The notes under the pieces: model-generated
The model's database searches: none
What the model was told of the DNA's origin: nothing
The model's input: the letters and a program-made list of their open reading frames with translations, nothing else
Made by a program: the position numbers and the translations under genes
Source of the DNA: Flammeovirga yaeyamensis
GTDB taxonomy: Bacteria; Bacteroidota; Bacteroidia; Cytophagales; Flammeovirgaceae
Assembly (NCBI RefSeq): GCF_018736045.1
Contig: NZ_CP076132.1
Span: 5,135,001 to 5,191,010 of the forward strand
Direction of reading: 5' to 3'
DNA length: 56,010 nt
Shown here: one piece after another, positions 1 through 8,631 of the stretch
Numbering within the stretch: the first letter of the stretch is position 1
How the letters are laid out: each line of letters opens with the position of its first letter

Positions 1-308
1 TCCTTTGCTTCTAAATCATTTTTAAATTCTAGTAGTGCTTTAAACATACGAGTAGCCGCTCCGGACGCAGGAACAAACTTTAATAAGGTTTGTCCTTTAA
101 TCGATTCCTCGTATTTATCTACAAATACATTTATTTCCTCATTTGTTAACTTTATAACGCCGTCACCAAGTGTAGCAGGTCTGATAATGTTTGCGTATTC
201 AAACCCTTTTTTAAAGTAGTTTAATTGTTTTTCAACTGTTTCCAGAGAAATTCCTTTCTGCTCCATTAACTCATGGTCTTTCGGCAGAAATTTTGTTGTT
301 GATGTCAT
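1..308 (-). CDS. DUF4301 family protein, N-terminal part (runs off the window)
   Basis: The minus-strand frame starts at ATG 308 and is open to the window edge, giving about 102 residues of the N-terminus. It contains the stretch KFVPASGAATRMFK and the preceding GDGVIKLT, which I recognise as the conserved start of DUF4301 proteins, a family of about 500 residues common in Bacteroidota. The family has no established function; the glycine- and alanine-rich ASGAATR segment resembles a nucleotide- or sugar-phosphate-binding loop, but that is inference. The gene is divergent from the membrane/TPR gene at 548, with a 239-bp gap in which I see no clear promoter motif. Confidence 0.75.
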   Translation of the reverse strand, partial: MTSTTKFLPKDHELMEQKGISLETVEKQLNYFKKGFEYANIIRPATLGDGVIKLTNEEINVFVDKYEESIKGQTLLKFVPASGAATRMFKALLEFKNDLEAK

Positions 309-547
309 CTCTTGTGTCTCCAAGGTTATAATTATTTTAATGTTAGTAATAATTTATTGAACCAGCGAATAATATGTAGATTAGTTTTGGAAATACTAGC
401 ATAATACCATATACACAAAGTAAATAAAAAAAGTACAATTAAGCGAAACCGATTGCGTGGATTAACGTATTTTTCGGGAGTTTAAGATAACATATTAAAA
501 TAATTGTATTATTGTAAGACTAAATTGCAAATTACCGATCGAACCAT

Positions 548-3490
548 ATGAAAGAAAAGAACAAAGTACTACAAAACATTAGCTTAGGGATTCTAATAGC
601 CAATACGATACTTCTAGTTTTACTTTATTTTATACCTACTTCTGATCGTCTTGGATGGACGAACAATAATGTTATCGAAAATATTAAAACACCATTATTC
701 GATTTCGAAAAGTTCGGCACATACTTTAATATTCAAGGAGACTCATTTTTATTAATAGAGCAATTCAATGCTCTACCCATTTCTTTTTCTACTGAACATT
801 TTGCTTTCTATGGAATTGTATTGATGATCAGTTTCTCAATTTATTTATCAAGTATATCTGGTTTAACGAAGTTGTGGCATGCTTTATTTTTTGGAGTGTT
901 CGCATTATTGATTGGTACATTTCATCTTGAAAACCTTGAGATTTTACATCAAATACATGATAAAGCATTTACAGCATTAGTTTTAATTGCATTCACAGGA
1001 TTAAGTTATTATTTCCATAGAAATCAACATATTAAGTTTCTTGTTCGATGTGCTAGCTTTTTGATATTAATATCAGGAATTATACTTTTTATCCAATTAG
1101 TAACACCTAACGTAAATTGGTATATAGAAAGCATAGCCTATTGCTTCCCTAGTTTATCATTATTGACTTTAGCTTTTATATTATTTGCCAGTATGGCCAT
1201 TCCATTTGGCATACTTTACTTATCTACATTTAAAAATGTTGGTGGAAGCGGGGACAGTATCAAACACTTTTTATTTTTCTATATCGTTTACTTATTGAAT
1301 TTAGTGTATTGTTATTTCGTCCTTTTTTATCAGCAAGATTTAGATATTTATTATATCCCTCCATTCTTACTTTTAATAATTGCTTCTTTTGTTGGCTTGT
1401 GGGTGATAAAGCAACAGGAGGAATTATTCTCATCCATTTTGAGAGATAAAAATATATTGTATTGGGTTTATGTAAGTGGTGCTTTAATCGCTCTATCTTC
1501 TTTATCTTTCCACAAAGCTATTTTTGATTCATCATTTGTAAAAGCTGCGGAGCAAACTACTGTAGCAACTATGCTTGGTTTTGGTTGTATCTTTTTAATC
1601 TACATTTTGTATAATTTCTATGATGTACTAAAGAAAAACCTTCAAGTATATAAAGTTGCTTTTAAACCTAAGAATATAGATTTCCTTTCCACTTGGGGTG
1701 TTGGCCTTCTGATTGTTATTGGTCTATTATATATACAGCATTTTGCTCCATTTAATCTAGCAAAAGCTTCTTACTTTAATAATTTAGGAGATGCAGAGTA
1801 TATAGATGGACAATATTTCTTAGCAGAGAACAGATACAATACAGCTAGTGTGTACCATTATAACAACTACCATTCGAATTATATGTTAGGGCAAATTGCT
1901 GAGAAAAATAAAAACAAAACCGTTGCTGGAGTTGCCTATAAATATGCATATAAAGGAGGAGGTATAGAGCAAGCATTTTCTAAATCAGCTTCACTAGAGA
2001 TAGATAAGAAAAACTATTTAGAGTCATTATTCATCCTCAAAGAAGGATTGAAAGAATATCCCAAATCGGAAATTTTACATAATAACCTTGCTTTAGCTTT
2101 CATGAATATCAATGAGCTGGATAGTGCATTATTCTATTTGGAAGCAGGGATTTCTTTAAACAAAGATTACAATAAAGTTTTAAAGGGGAATTATATCGCT
2201 ATATCAGCACTAGCGAAAAAGGAAGTGAATGAGCATTCTAAATATTTATCAGAGATTGATAATTCTACTTCATTAATTGAGAGTGTAAATCAACTGGCAT
2301 TATTAAATACCGATGGTATTGCTTCTGCTCAGAATTTCGCTAAATCATTAGTAAATGATAGCACCTTAAATGGCGATGAAGTTAGTTATATTTATAACTA
2401 TGCATTAAACAATTCACTAAAAGAACAACCCGAGGTATTAGGTGATTACATTGCCAAATACATGAGCGTTCAAAACAGCGATTACAAACAACAGCTTCTA
2501 TTTGCATACGGCTGGACTCAAAAAGCCAATGATAACCAAAAAGAATTCTTAAAAGCATTTAAAGATTTGGATAAATTTTACGGAATAAATAACGCCTATT
2601 ACAACTTTATTATCGGTCTTGAGGCTCTTAATAATGATCAGTATATTTTAGCCGAACATAAATTAGCAGCTGCATGGAAGTTAGGACAAAAGTCGGCGAT
2701 TTATCCTTTAGCACTTACAAATAGTATTTTAGGAAATCATCAAGAAGCAGTTCAGCTATTTGATTTATGCGAGAGATTTAAAATTATCGATACTGAGGAC
2801 AAAACTTTAATTCATCATTATACATCAAGTAAACAATTGAAATCGGATAGTGAAAAAGATTATTTCTACCAGCTTTTATTCAATTATCAGAAAATGTCCA
2901 ATGATGAGGTACTAAAATCACTTAAAGGGTTATCACTGAAAAGTAATCAAGAAGACCTTTTGACGATGATTTTAAATTATAAAGTGAAAACAAAACAAGC
3001 AGATATCACTTCTTTAATTCATCAATTCAAAAAACAATTTGATGTATCAGATGATTTAAAAGTTGAAATGATATTTGCTAAATATCAAATGGATTTACCA
3101 ATAGATGAATTTACAGTAATAGAAAACAACACATCAATAGCTGTAGATTTTGCAAATCATTTGATAAAAAAGGATACAACTTTATTCGAAACAGAAGCTT
3201 TATTTTTAAACCCTGCCTATCAGAAATATATTGTCAACAGCTATATTCAAAAGGGTGAAGACGATAAATCTTTTGAGTGGGTGAAGGATGCAATTACCGT
3301 TAACCCTTACTCTGAATTGAATGTTCGCAATTACTTTTACGTAGCCATTCCTCAAGGTTTAAAAGATTATGCTCATGATATCATGGTAGATTCTGAATAT
3401 TATTTAGATGATGCTGCGACGAAAAGAATAAATGAGTTATATTCAACCCTAGTAAATGATTACCATAAAAGTATAAATACTTGGAATTAA
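548..3490 (+). CDS. polytopic membrane protein with C-terminal TPR-like region
   Basis: A 980-residue protein of no family I can name. The first ~400 residues hold about eleven hydrophobic helices (roughly residues 10-29, 86-128, 141-186, 200-228, 242-288, 304-322, 338-359 and 379-399). The rest, from about 410, is helical and soluble, with TPR-like patterns such as YLESLFILKEGLKEYPKSEI and NNLALAFMNINELDSALFYL. The architecture suggests a membrane-tethered scaffold; no catalytic motif is visible. It ends 12 bp before an ABC ATPase gene, so the two are probably cotranscribed, and the protein could be the ATPase's membrane partner. It has no FtsX/MacB permease signature that I can see. The function is unknown. 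Confidence 0.75.
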   Translation: MKEKNKVLQNISLGILIANTILLVLLYFIPTSDRLGWTNNNVIENIKTPLFDFEKFGTYFNIQGDSFLLIEQFNALPISFSTEHFAFYGIVLMISFSIYLSSISGLTKLWHALFFGVFALLIGTFHLENLEILHQIHDKAFTALVLIAFTGLSYYFHRNQHIKFLVRCASFLILISGIILFIQLVTPNVNWYIESIAYCFPSLSLLTLAFILFASMAIPFGILYLSTFKNVGGSGDSIKHFLFFYIVYLLNLVYCYFVLFYQQDLDIYYIPPFLLLIIASFVGLWVIKQQEELFSSILRDKNILYWVYVSGALIALSSLSFHKAIFDSSFVKAAEQTTVATMLGFGCIFLIYILYNFYDVLKKNLQVYKVAFKPKNIDFLSTWGVGLLIVIGLLYIQHFAPFNLAKASYFNNLGDAEYIDGQYFLAENRYNTASVYHYNNYHSNYMLGQIAEKNKNKTVAGVAYKYAYKGGGIEQAFSKSASLEIDKKNYLESLFILKEGLKEYPKSEILHNNLALAFMNINELDSALFYLEAGISLNKDYNKVLKGNYIAISALAKKEVNEHSKYLSEIDNSTSLIESVNQLALLNTDGIASAQNFAKSLVNDSTLNGDEVSYIYNYALNNSLKEQPEVLGDYIAKYMSVQNSDYKQQLLFAYGWTQKANDNQKEFLKAFKDLDKFYGINNAYYNFIIGLEALNNDQYILAEHKLAAAWKLGQKSAIYPLALTNSILGNHQEAVQLFDLCERFKIIDTEDKTLIHHYTSSKQLKSDSEKDYFYQLLFNYQKMSNDEVLKSLKGLSLKSNQEDLLTMILNYKVKTKQADITSLIHQFKKQFDVSDDLKVEMIFAKYQMDLPIDEFTVIENNTSIAVDFANHLIKKDTTLFETEALFLNPAYQKYIVNSYIQKGEDDKSFEWVKDAITVNPYSELNVRNYFYVAIPQGLKDYAHDIMVDSEYYLDDAATKRINELYSTLVNDYHKSINTWN

Positions 3491-3501
3491 ACTAACATTT
3501 T

Positions 3502-4212
3502 ATGTCTAACCGTGTCATACAAACGAAAGGTATCTCTCGAATCTATAAAATGGGTACCGAAATAATTAAAGCTTTACAAACCATCGATATCACTATTGAT
3601 AGGGGAGAATATGTTGCATTTATGGGCCCTTCAGGTTCGGGAAAGTCAACATTAATGAACATTGTCGGCTGCCTAGATACACCAAGTAACGGTGAATATT
3701 GGCTAAATGGACAAGACGTAAGTGACATGACAGAAAATGAATTGGCCATGGTTAGAAACAAAGAAATTGGTTTTGTATTCCAATCATTCAACCTTTTACC
3801 TCGATCTACCATACTTGATAATGTTGCTTTACCTTTGGTATATGCTGGAGTGAGTAAAGAAGAACGTTTAGAGCGAGCACAAAAATCTTTGGATGCGGTA
3901 GGTTTAGGTGACCGAATAAGCCATAAACCAAATGAGCTTTCTGGTGGTCAAAGACAACGTGTAGCGATTGCAAGAGCATTGGTAAATAACCCAAGTATCA
4001 TTTTGGCCGATGAACCTACAGGTGCCTTAGACACAAAAACCTCTTACGAGATTATGGGAATTTTTGATGATCTACACCAAAAGGGGAATACTATTATTAT
4101 GGTAACTCACGAAGAAGACATTGCTAATTATGCACATCGTATAGTTAGACTTAGAGATGGTTTGATCGAAAGAGACGAGCAAAACCAACATATCACTAAA
4201 GTGGAAATTTAA
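3502..4212 (+). CDS. ABC transporter ATP-binding protein, MacB/LolD type
   Basis: A 236-residue ATPase subunit. Walker A is GPSGSGKST (about residues 42-50), the Q-loop is [10 protein letters not shown], the signature is [15 protein letters not shown], Walker B is [12 protein letters not shown], and the switch histidine lies in MVTHEED. The ADEPTGALD form and short length are typical of the MacB/LolD/FtsE group, which power mechanotransmission-type permeases for export of lipoproteins, peptides or antibiotics rather than classical import. The usual FtsX-like permease gene is absent from both sides: upstream is the TM/TPR protein and 2 bp downstream the PduO-type gene. The partner is therefore either that TM/TPR protein or encoded elsewhere. 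The family is certain; the substrate is unknown. Confidence 0.93.
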   Translation: MSNRVIQTKGISRIYKMGTEIIKALQTIDITIDRGEYVAFMGPSGSGKSTLMNIVGCLDTPSNGEYWLNGQDVSDMTENELAMVRNKEIGFVFQSFNLLPRSTILDNVALPLVYAGVSKEERLERAQKSLDAVGLGDRISHKPNELSGGQRQRVAIARALVNNPSIILADEPTGALDTKTSYEIMGIFDDLHQKGNTIIMVTHEEDIANYAHRIVRLRDGLIERDEQNQHITKVEI

Positions 4213-4214
4213 AA

Positions 4215-4772
4215 ATGAAAGTATATACTAAAACTGGCGATAAAGGAGAGACCTCTTTATTCGGAGGTAAAAGAGTTCAGAAAGATCACATCAGAATAGA
4301 AGCTTATGGTACTATTGATGAATTAAACTCTTATGTGGGGCTTGTTAGAGATCAGTCAGTAAATAATAAACGATTGAATATTTTAAAAGAAATTCAAGAT
4401 CGTTTATTTACCATTGGTGCCGAAATGGCTGCAGACCCTGATAAACCTTCTTTAAAGAAACCTGACCTTCATGAGCAGGATATCGAATTACTTGAACAAG
4501 CTATTGATCAAATGGATTCGAAATTAGCTCCTTTAAAATATTTTATCCTTCCTGGTGGTCATACTGCTGTATCATACGCTCATTTAGCTAGAACAGTATG
4601 CCGAAGAGCTGAACGTTTAGCGATAAGCCTTGTAAACGAAGAAGGAAGCATCGACTCTATTGTCATTCGATACCTAAACAGATTATCTGATTACCTTTTT
4701 GTTCTTTCTAGAGCTATGGCGAAGGAACTTGGGGTGGAAGAGAACTATTGGGTGCCGAGGAATAAGGATTAA
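4215..4772 (+). CDS. pduO: cob(I)yrinic acid a,c-diamide adenosyltransferase, PduO type
   Basis: A 185-residue ATP:cob(I)alamin adenosyltransferase, which transfers the 5'-deoxyadenosyl group of ATP to reduced cobalamin to give coenzyme B12. The N-terminal YTKTGDKGETSLFGGKRV is the ATP-binding signature of the PduO family. YGTIDELNSYVG and RTVCRRAERLAISL are the second and third conserved blocks, the last carrying the arginines used for catalysis. Length is normal for a single-domain enzyme. The start lies 2 bp after the ABC ATPase stop, so the three genes from 548 form a tight operon. The functional link between an export ATPase and B12 adenosylation is not obvious. A strong hairpin with a T-tract follows at 4888. 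Confidence 0.93.
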   Translation: MKVYTKTGDKGETSLFGGKRVQKDHIRIEAYGTIDELNSYVGLVRDQSVNNKRLNILKEIQDRLFTIGAEMAADPDKPSLKKPDLHEQDIELLEQAIDQMDSKLAPLKYFILPGGHTAVSYAHLARTVCRRAERLAISLVNEEGSIDSIVIRYLNRLSDYLFVLSRAMAKELGVEENYWVPRNKD

Positions 4773-4860
4773 TAGGTAGCAGGTAGCAGGTAGCAAAGCT
4801 AACGCTCGTTTTTTAGGTAATAACTAATAAGGAATAACTGAAATTTTAATTAAACTAAAG
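4773..4860. repeat. degenerate low-complexity intergenic repeat, copy A
   Basis: Three copies of the 7-mer GGTAGCA occur in tandem right after the stop codon, followed by CTAACGCTCGTTT (4799-4811) and AGGTAATAACTAATAAGG (start of a 25-mer at 4815-4839). The 25-mer matches 6846-6870 at 23 of 25 positions, and the 13-mer recurs exactly in inverted orientation at 6911-6923. No reading frame is plausible. It looks like a member of a small intergenic repeat family rather than a gene. Confidence 0.6.
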
Positions 4861-4887
4861 TTTAATTGATACCTTATAATATAAATC

Positions 4888-4929
4888 AAAAAGCATGATT
4901 GAGGCAGAAGCCTTGGTCATGCTTTTTTT
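4888..4929 (+). terminator. rho-independent terminator after the adenosyltransferase gene
   Basis: AAAGCATGA pairs with TCATGCTTT, with further inner pairing (AGGC/GCCT) around the loop AGAA, and seven T follow on the plus strand. It closes the 548-4772 operon. The minus strand also has a short T-run, so it may serve the converging glucosaminidase gene as well. Confidence 0.85.
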
Positions 4930-4991
4930 GAATCAAACAGCTACAGTATCAACTGATGTCGATAAAGTGATAAGTTATCACTAACTCATCA

Positions 4992-6101
4992 TTAATAGTC
5001 TAATAGGTAAAGGTGATATCTTTGGATGATTTTTTTCAGAAGTTCACCATATAAAGGTGATGTCGCATAGCCAACTCCTCCATATTTTGTAGATCCAATC
5101 ATATTTGCCCAAGCTTTATAATCACGACCTTGAGTAAATAGTGGTGCGTATCTTTTTTGCTTGTTTAAGAAAACGGAATGTGCTCTAAACGACTCCCATG
5201 GTGTTTGATACTGGGCAAAGGAATCTTTTACGGTACATTTATATAATACTCTTCCTCCTTTCTTAATTTTTGATGAAGAGACCACAATGTTTTTATTCAT
5301 TTTGTACTCCTCCAAAGTGTAATATTCTGTGGTAGTAATAGGCTTTGTTTTTTTGGACTTGTCCTTTACTCCGAAATAATTATTTCCTACCACTCTTTTT
5401 CCGTACCCCGTCTCCAACGCTGCTTGTGCTAAAGTAATGGATGCAGGTACATGATATTTTGCTTGTTCCATGAGTGCTGTCTCTACTTTTTGTAATGGAA
5501 CGGTTGATGTAAAAAATGCATATACATGTGGAGGTACTGACATTTGATCTAAAACTAACTTTCTAAACTTGTCGTTGATCTCTTTATTTAACACTAGTAG
5601 TTTTTGATTACTCAATTGATCAACTCTTGATACTTTATGTTCTATCAAAAAGTCGGTGACAATTAATTGCCTTTCGATGATAAATTTATCAATAGTCGTA
5701 TTGGCCTTATCTAGTTTCGCCGTTTTATAATCCGCGTAATTATTATTCACAAACTGAACAGGTACAACACTCGTTTCTTGAACATCTGATGGAGTAGAGG
5801 GTAAAGTCTCTAAATCAAAATCTTCTATAAACTGATCGATAGTAGGTTGTTGCTGGGCACCATAATTTACCGCTACTGGTGCTTGCACATAAATTACTTT
5901 GTCTACAGGTTGTCTTAATAATTGTACTAGAAAAATTCCAGCAAATAAAACAATGAGTGATAGTACAAATTTTGGGTTGACAATTACAGTGTAAATGTTT
6001 CCGTTAAAGCGGAAATAGAAATTGTTTGGGTATTTTAATCCAAAAGCTAAACCATTTTTTGACTGTACTGATAATTCAGAGGTCGTTTTCAATAAAAACA
6101 T
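4992..6101 (-). CDS. membrane-anchored glucosaminidase (Bax/FlgJ-like, GH73 type)
   Basis: A 369-residue protein with a cytoplasmic N-terminus of about 43 residues, one membrane helix (about 44-62, FVLSLIVLFAGIFLVQLL), a linker, and a C-terminal glucosaminidase domain from about residue 200. The domain has VPASITLAQAALETGYGK with the expected catalytic glutamate at E230, then NNYFGVKDK and FAQYQTPWESFRAHS, matching Bax/FlgJ-type peptidoglycan N-acetylglucosaminidases. It probably cleaves the glycan backbone of the wall from the periplasmic face of the inner membrane. An odd point is the long N-terminal extension before the anchor, which is not a signal peptide. The start at 6101 is the first ATG of the frame. 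Confidence 0.85.
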   Translation of the reverse strand: MFLLKTTSELSVQSKNGLAFGLKYPNNFYFRFNGNIYTVIVNPKFVLSLIVLFAGIFLVQLLRQPVDKVIYVQAPVAVNYGAQQQPTIDQFIEDFDLETLPSTPSDVQETSVVPVQFVNNNYADYKTAKLDKANTTIDKFIIERQLIVTDFLIEHKVSRVDQLSNQKLLVLNKEINDKFRKLVLDQMSVPPHVYAFFTSTVPLQKVETALMEQAKYHVPASITLAQAALETGYGKRVVGNNYFGVKDKSKKTKPITTTEYYTLEEYKMNKNIVVSSSKIKKGGRVLYKCTVKDSFAQYQTPWESFRAHSVFLNKQKRYAPLFTQGRDYKAWANMIGSTKYGGVGYATSPLYGELLKKIIQRYHLYLLDY

Positions 6102-6409
6102 GACATTTAAATTTTACTTTTGACCTGAGTTCGAAAAATACATTTCAACGAAATCAAGTATTACGAATTCAACAATCGTCATCTCAATATTTTTTTTGAG
6201 ATAACTCGATAAATTTCGAAGCTAGTTTTGGTCAGAGTAATGTTGGTAATTGAAGTACTATATCCTCGTCTACTTCAATGAAAATTTTCAAAACTAAAAC
6301 GCTTCTAAAAAGTTTCTAAGTGTGATTCATATGATCACATTTCAAAATTAGTTTAATTTTTAAACATTGCCAATATATTTATCAATTAATTATAATAAAT
6401 AGCAAAATA
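6102..6409. other. gene-free AT-rich spacer between divergent genes
   Basis: This 308-bp stretch separates the divergent glucosaminidase and small-protein genes and should hold both promoters. I see one hairpin, ATCTCAA/TTGAGAT with a T-rich loop at 6181-6202, and no exact TAnnTTTG box in the right place on either strand. No coding frame is convincing. Confidence 0.4.
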
Positions 6410-6622
6410 ATGTCAATTAGCATCAATACAATGCGTGTAGGACGCAAATACAAACTCACAAATTACAACGACGTGTTTATTTTTGAAACATTAGAAATGA
6501 TCTCGGATGATGATTTTTTGATCAAATTATTAGACACTCTTGAAAAATGTAAGATGAGTGAGCTGTATGAATATGGGAAAGGGAAGGATTTTTATATTGA
6601 AGAAATTGAGGAAGAGGATTAG
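6410..6622 (+). CDS. small conserved acidic protein of unknown function
   Basis: A 70-residue protein. It opens with MRVGRKYKLTNYNDVF from its second methionine, continues with SDDDFLIKLLDTLEKCKMSEL and ends in the acidic tail EEIEEED. The pattern of a strand-rich start, a DDF-x-x-K-x-LDTLE core and a MSEL turn is one I associate with short uncharacterised proteins found widely in Cytophagales; this is recollection, not a search. There is no signal peptide or membrane segment, so it should be cytoplasmic. The start at 6410 gives MSISINTMRVG; the ATG at residue 8 is an equally good start. It stands alone, followed by a repeat-rich spacer. Confidence 0.65.
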   Translation: MSISINTMRVGRKYKLTNYNDVFIFETLEMISDDDFLIKLLDTLEKCKMSELYEYGKGKDFYIEEIEEED

Positions 6623-6986
6623 AAATTAGGAGATAGGAATTCGCTCGTTTAAACTAAGAAACTTAAGAACTAAGGAACTAAGTGAAGGAAATAGATTATT
6701 TGGATAAAGTATCGAAGGTCTTGGAATCTTATTCTTAGGATAATTATTTAGGTAAGAGGTAAAAAGTAAGAGGGAAGGGAGAAATTTTTGGTGCACTTGG
6801 TCTTTGAGGTAAGATGAAAATTTTGCCCTACTTACTATCTTTAGAAGGTAATAACTAATAAAAAATAACTAAGGGATTTAGAGGTAATAGTTGATAACTA
6901 GAAGATTATTAAACGAGCGTTAGAATCAGTAACTACGTTTTTCACTTTTCATTTTTAATTTTTCATTTCCCTTAACTTTTCACTCA
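6623..6986. repeat. low-complexity intergenic repeat region, copy B
   Basis: There is no gene in this stretch. It is a mosaic of short slipping motifs: CTAAGAA/CTTAAGAACTAAGGAAC (6653-6681), purine runs built from AGGTAAGAGG (6749-6782), AGGTAATAACTAATAAAAAA (start of a 25-mer, 6846-6870, 23/25 identical to 4815-4839), AAACGAGCGTTAG (6911-6923, inverted copy of 4799-4811), CGCTCGTTT (6642-6650), and the pyrimidine series TTTTCACTTTTCATTTTTAA (from 6934). Together with copy A it looks like one intergenic repeat family. Confidence 0.6.
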
Positions 6987-6987
6987 T

Positions 6988-7021
6988 AAAAAATCCCCTG
7001 CCGCATTAAGCAACAGGGGAT
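6988..7021 (-). terminator. terminator of ahcY
   Basis: On the minus strand ATCCCCTG pairs perfectly with CAGGGGAT around a 13-nt loop, followed by a run of T (A on the plus strand, 6988-6993). It lies 36 bp after the ahcY stop codon. Confidence 0.9.
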
Positions 7022-7056
7022 ATATGAAATAATAAGGTCGATTAAAAACCCTATTC

Positions 7057-8367
7057 CTAGTATCTGTAGTGATCTACTTTGTATGGACCTTCTACTGGTA
7101 CACCGATGTATGATGCTTGATCTTCAGTTAACTCTTCTAACTCTACACCGATTTTAGCAAGGTGAAGACGAGCTACTTTCTCATCAAGGTGTTTAGGAAG
7201 CATGTAAACTTTGTTTTCATACTGACCGTTGTTTTGCCATAACTCTAACTGCGCCAATGTTTGGTTAGTGAATGAGTTAGACATTACGAATGAAGGGTGA
7301 CCTGTAGCACAACCTAAGTTGACCAAACGACCTTCTGCCAAGATAATTACATCGTTTCCAGATGCAACAGTATACTTGTCAACTTGAGGTTTGATGTTCA
7401 CTTTAGTGTGACCATATTTTTCGTTTAACCAAGCCATATCGATTTCGTTGTCGAAGTGACCGATGTTACAAACGATTGCTTTGTCTTTTACTTTTTCGAA
7501 GTGACGACCCACAACGATGTCTTTGTTACCAGTTGTAGTAACTACGATATCGCCTTCTAGGATAGCGTCGTCCATTTTCTTCACTTCAAAACCGTCCATT
7601 GCAGCTTGTAAAGCACAAATTGGATCGATTTCAGTAACGATAACTCTTGCTCCAGCACCTCTTAAAGAAGCAGCAGAACCTTTACCTACATCACCGTAAC
7701 CAGCAACTACTGCTACTTTACCAGCGATCATAACGTCTGTAGCACGACGGATACCGTCTACTAAAGATTCTTTACAACCGTATTTGTTATCGAATTTTGA
7801 CTTAGTAACTGAGTCGTTAATGTTGATTGCAGGTAATGTTAAAGTACCGTTCTTCTCTCTATCGTGAAGTCTAAGAACACCTGTTGTAGTTTCTTCAGAA
7901 ATACCTTTGATGTCTTTTACTAATTCAGGGTATCTATCCAAAACCATGTTAGTTAAGTCACCACCATCGTCAAGGATCATGTTTAATGGCTTACCACCTT
8001 CGAAACCGTGTAACGTTTGTTCGATACACCAATCGAATTCCTCTTCAGTAAGACCTTTCCAAGCATAAACCGGAATACCTGCAGCAGCAATCGCAGCAGC
8101 AGCTTGATCTTGAGTAGAGAAGATGTTACAAGATGACCATGTAACTTCAGCACCTAATTCCACTAATGTTTCGATAAGAACGGCAGTTTGGATAGTCATG
8201 TGAAGACATCCTGCGATTCTAGCACCTTTTAATGGTTGCGAAGGACCAAATTCTTTTCTCAAAGACATCAAACCTGGCATTTCTGCTTCAGCAAGTTCGA
8301 TTTCTTTTCTACCCCAATCAGCTAAAGAGATATCTTTAACTTTGTAATTCGCTGTTGTACTTTCCAC
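7057..8367 (-). CDS. ahcY: adenosylhomocysteinase (S-adenosyl-L-homocysteine hydrolase)
   Basis: A 436-residue cytoplasmic NAD-dependent enzyme that reversibly splits S-adenosylhomocysteine into adenosine and homocysteine, relieving product inhibition of methyltransferases. The N-terminal substrate domain has [20 protein letters not shown] and [12 protein letters not shown]. The Rossmann NAD-binding loop is [13 protein letters not shown], and the C-terminus ends [10 protein letters not shown] with the lysine and tyrosine of the family that reach the neighbouring subunit's NAD. The length (~436) is the usual bacterial form. It is a single-gene transcription unit: a -7 box sits at 8403-8410 and a perfect terminator at 6988-7021. 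The base composition is visibly richer in GC than the neighbours, as expected of a highly expressed gene. Confidence 0.98.
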   Translation of the reverse strand: MESTTANYKVKDISLADWGRKEIELAEAEMPGLMSLRKEFGPSQPLKGARIAGCLHMTIQTAVLIETLVELGAEVTWSSCNIFSTQDQAAAAIAAAGIPVYAWKGLTEEEFDWCIEQTLHGFEGGKPLNMILDDGGDLTNMVLDRYPELVKDIKGISEETTTGVLRLHDREKNGTLTLPAININDSVTKSKFDNKYGCKESLVDGIRRATDVMIAGKVAVVAGYGDVGKGSAASLRGAGARVIVTEIDPICALQAAMDGFEVKKMDDAILEGDIVVTTTGNKDIVVGRHFEKVKDKAIVCNIGHFDNEIDMAWLNEKYGHTKVNIKPQVDKYTVASGNDVIILAEGRLVNLGCATGHPSFVMSNSFTNQTLAQLELWQNNGQYENKVYMLPKHLDEKVARLHLAKIGVELEELTEDQASYIGVPVEGPYKVDHYRY

Positions 8368-8402
8368 GATAAAAATTCTTTTAAAATATAATTTTGAGTC
8401 TG

Positions 8403-8410
8403 CAAATTTA
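8403..8410 (-). promoter_or_regulatory. Bacteroidetes-type -7 box upstream of ahcY
   Basis: The minus strand reads TAAATTTG, an exact TAnnTTTG match, 36 bp before the ahcY start codon. No TTTG is found at the ideal -33 spacing, so only half of the promoter is supported. I see no SAM- or SAH-riboswitch-like structure in the short leader. Confidence 0.5.
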
Positions 8411-8631
8411 CGAATAAAATCTTCAAATTGTGTATGTTATTCACAAACTTGCACATCTATAACAATATTGCGACATAAAATTGTTTTGAAATACGGCAAA
8501 ATATTTGAAACATCTTAATATTGTCTTAAAGTTTTAAAGATCTATCTAAGTTATTCATATAATAGTATTATTTTCGTAAACTGTAGATTCTTTAGTATTC
8601 AAAGCAAAAAACCACAATGATTGGTTAATGA

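Noticed and set aside
4212-4215. Cobalamin riboswitch for the PduO-type gene
   Set aside because: The gene is inside an operon with no leader space, and no B12-box-like sequence is visible upstream of 548.
8368-8631. SAM or SAH riboswitch in front of ahcY
   Set aside because: The leader between the -7 box and the start codon is about 30 nt and unstructured, too short for either class.
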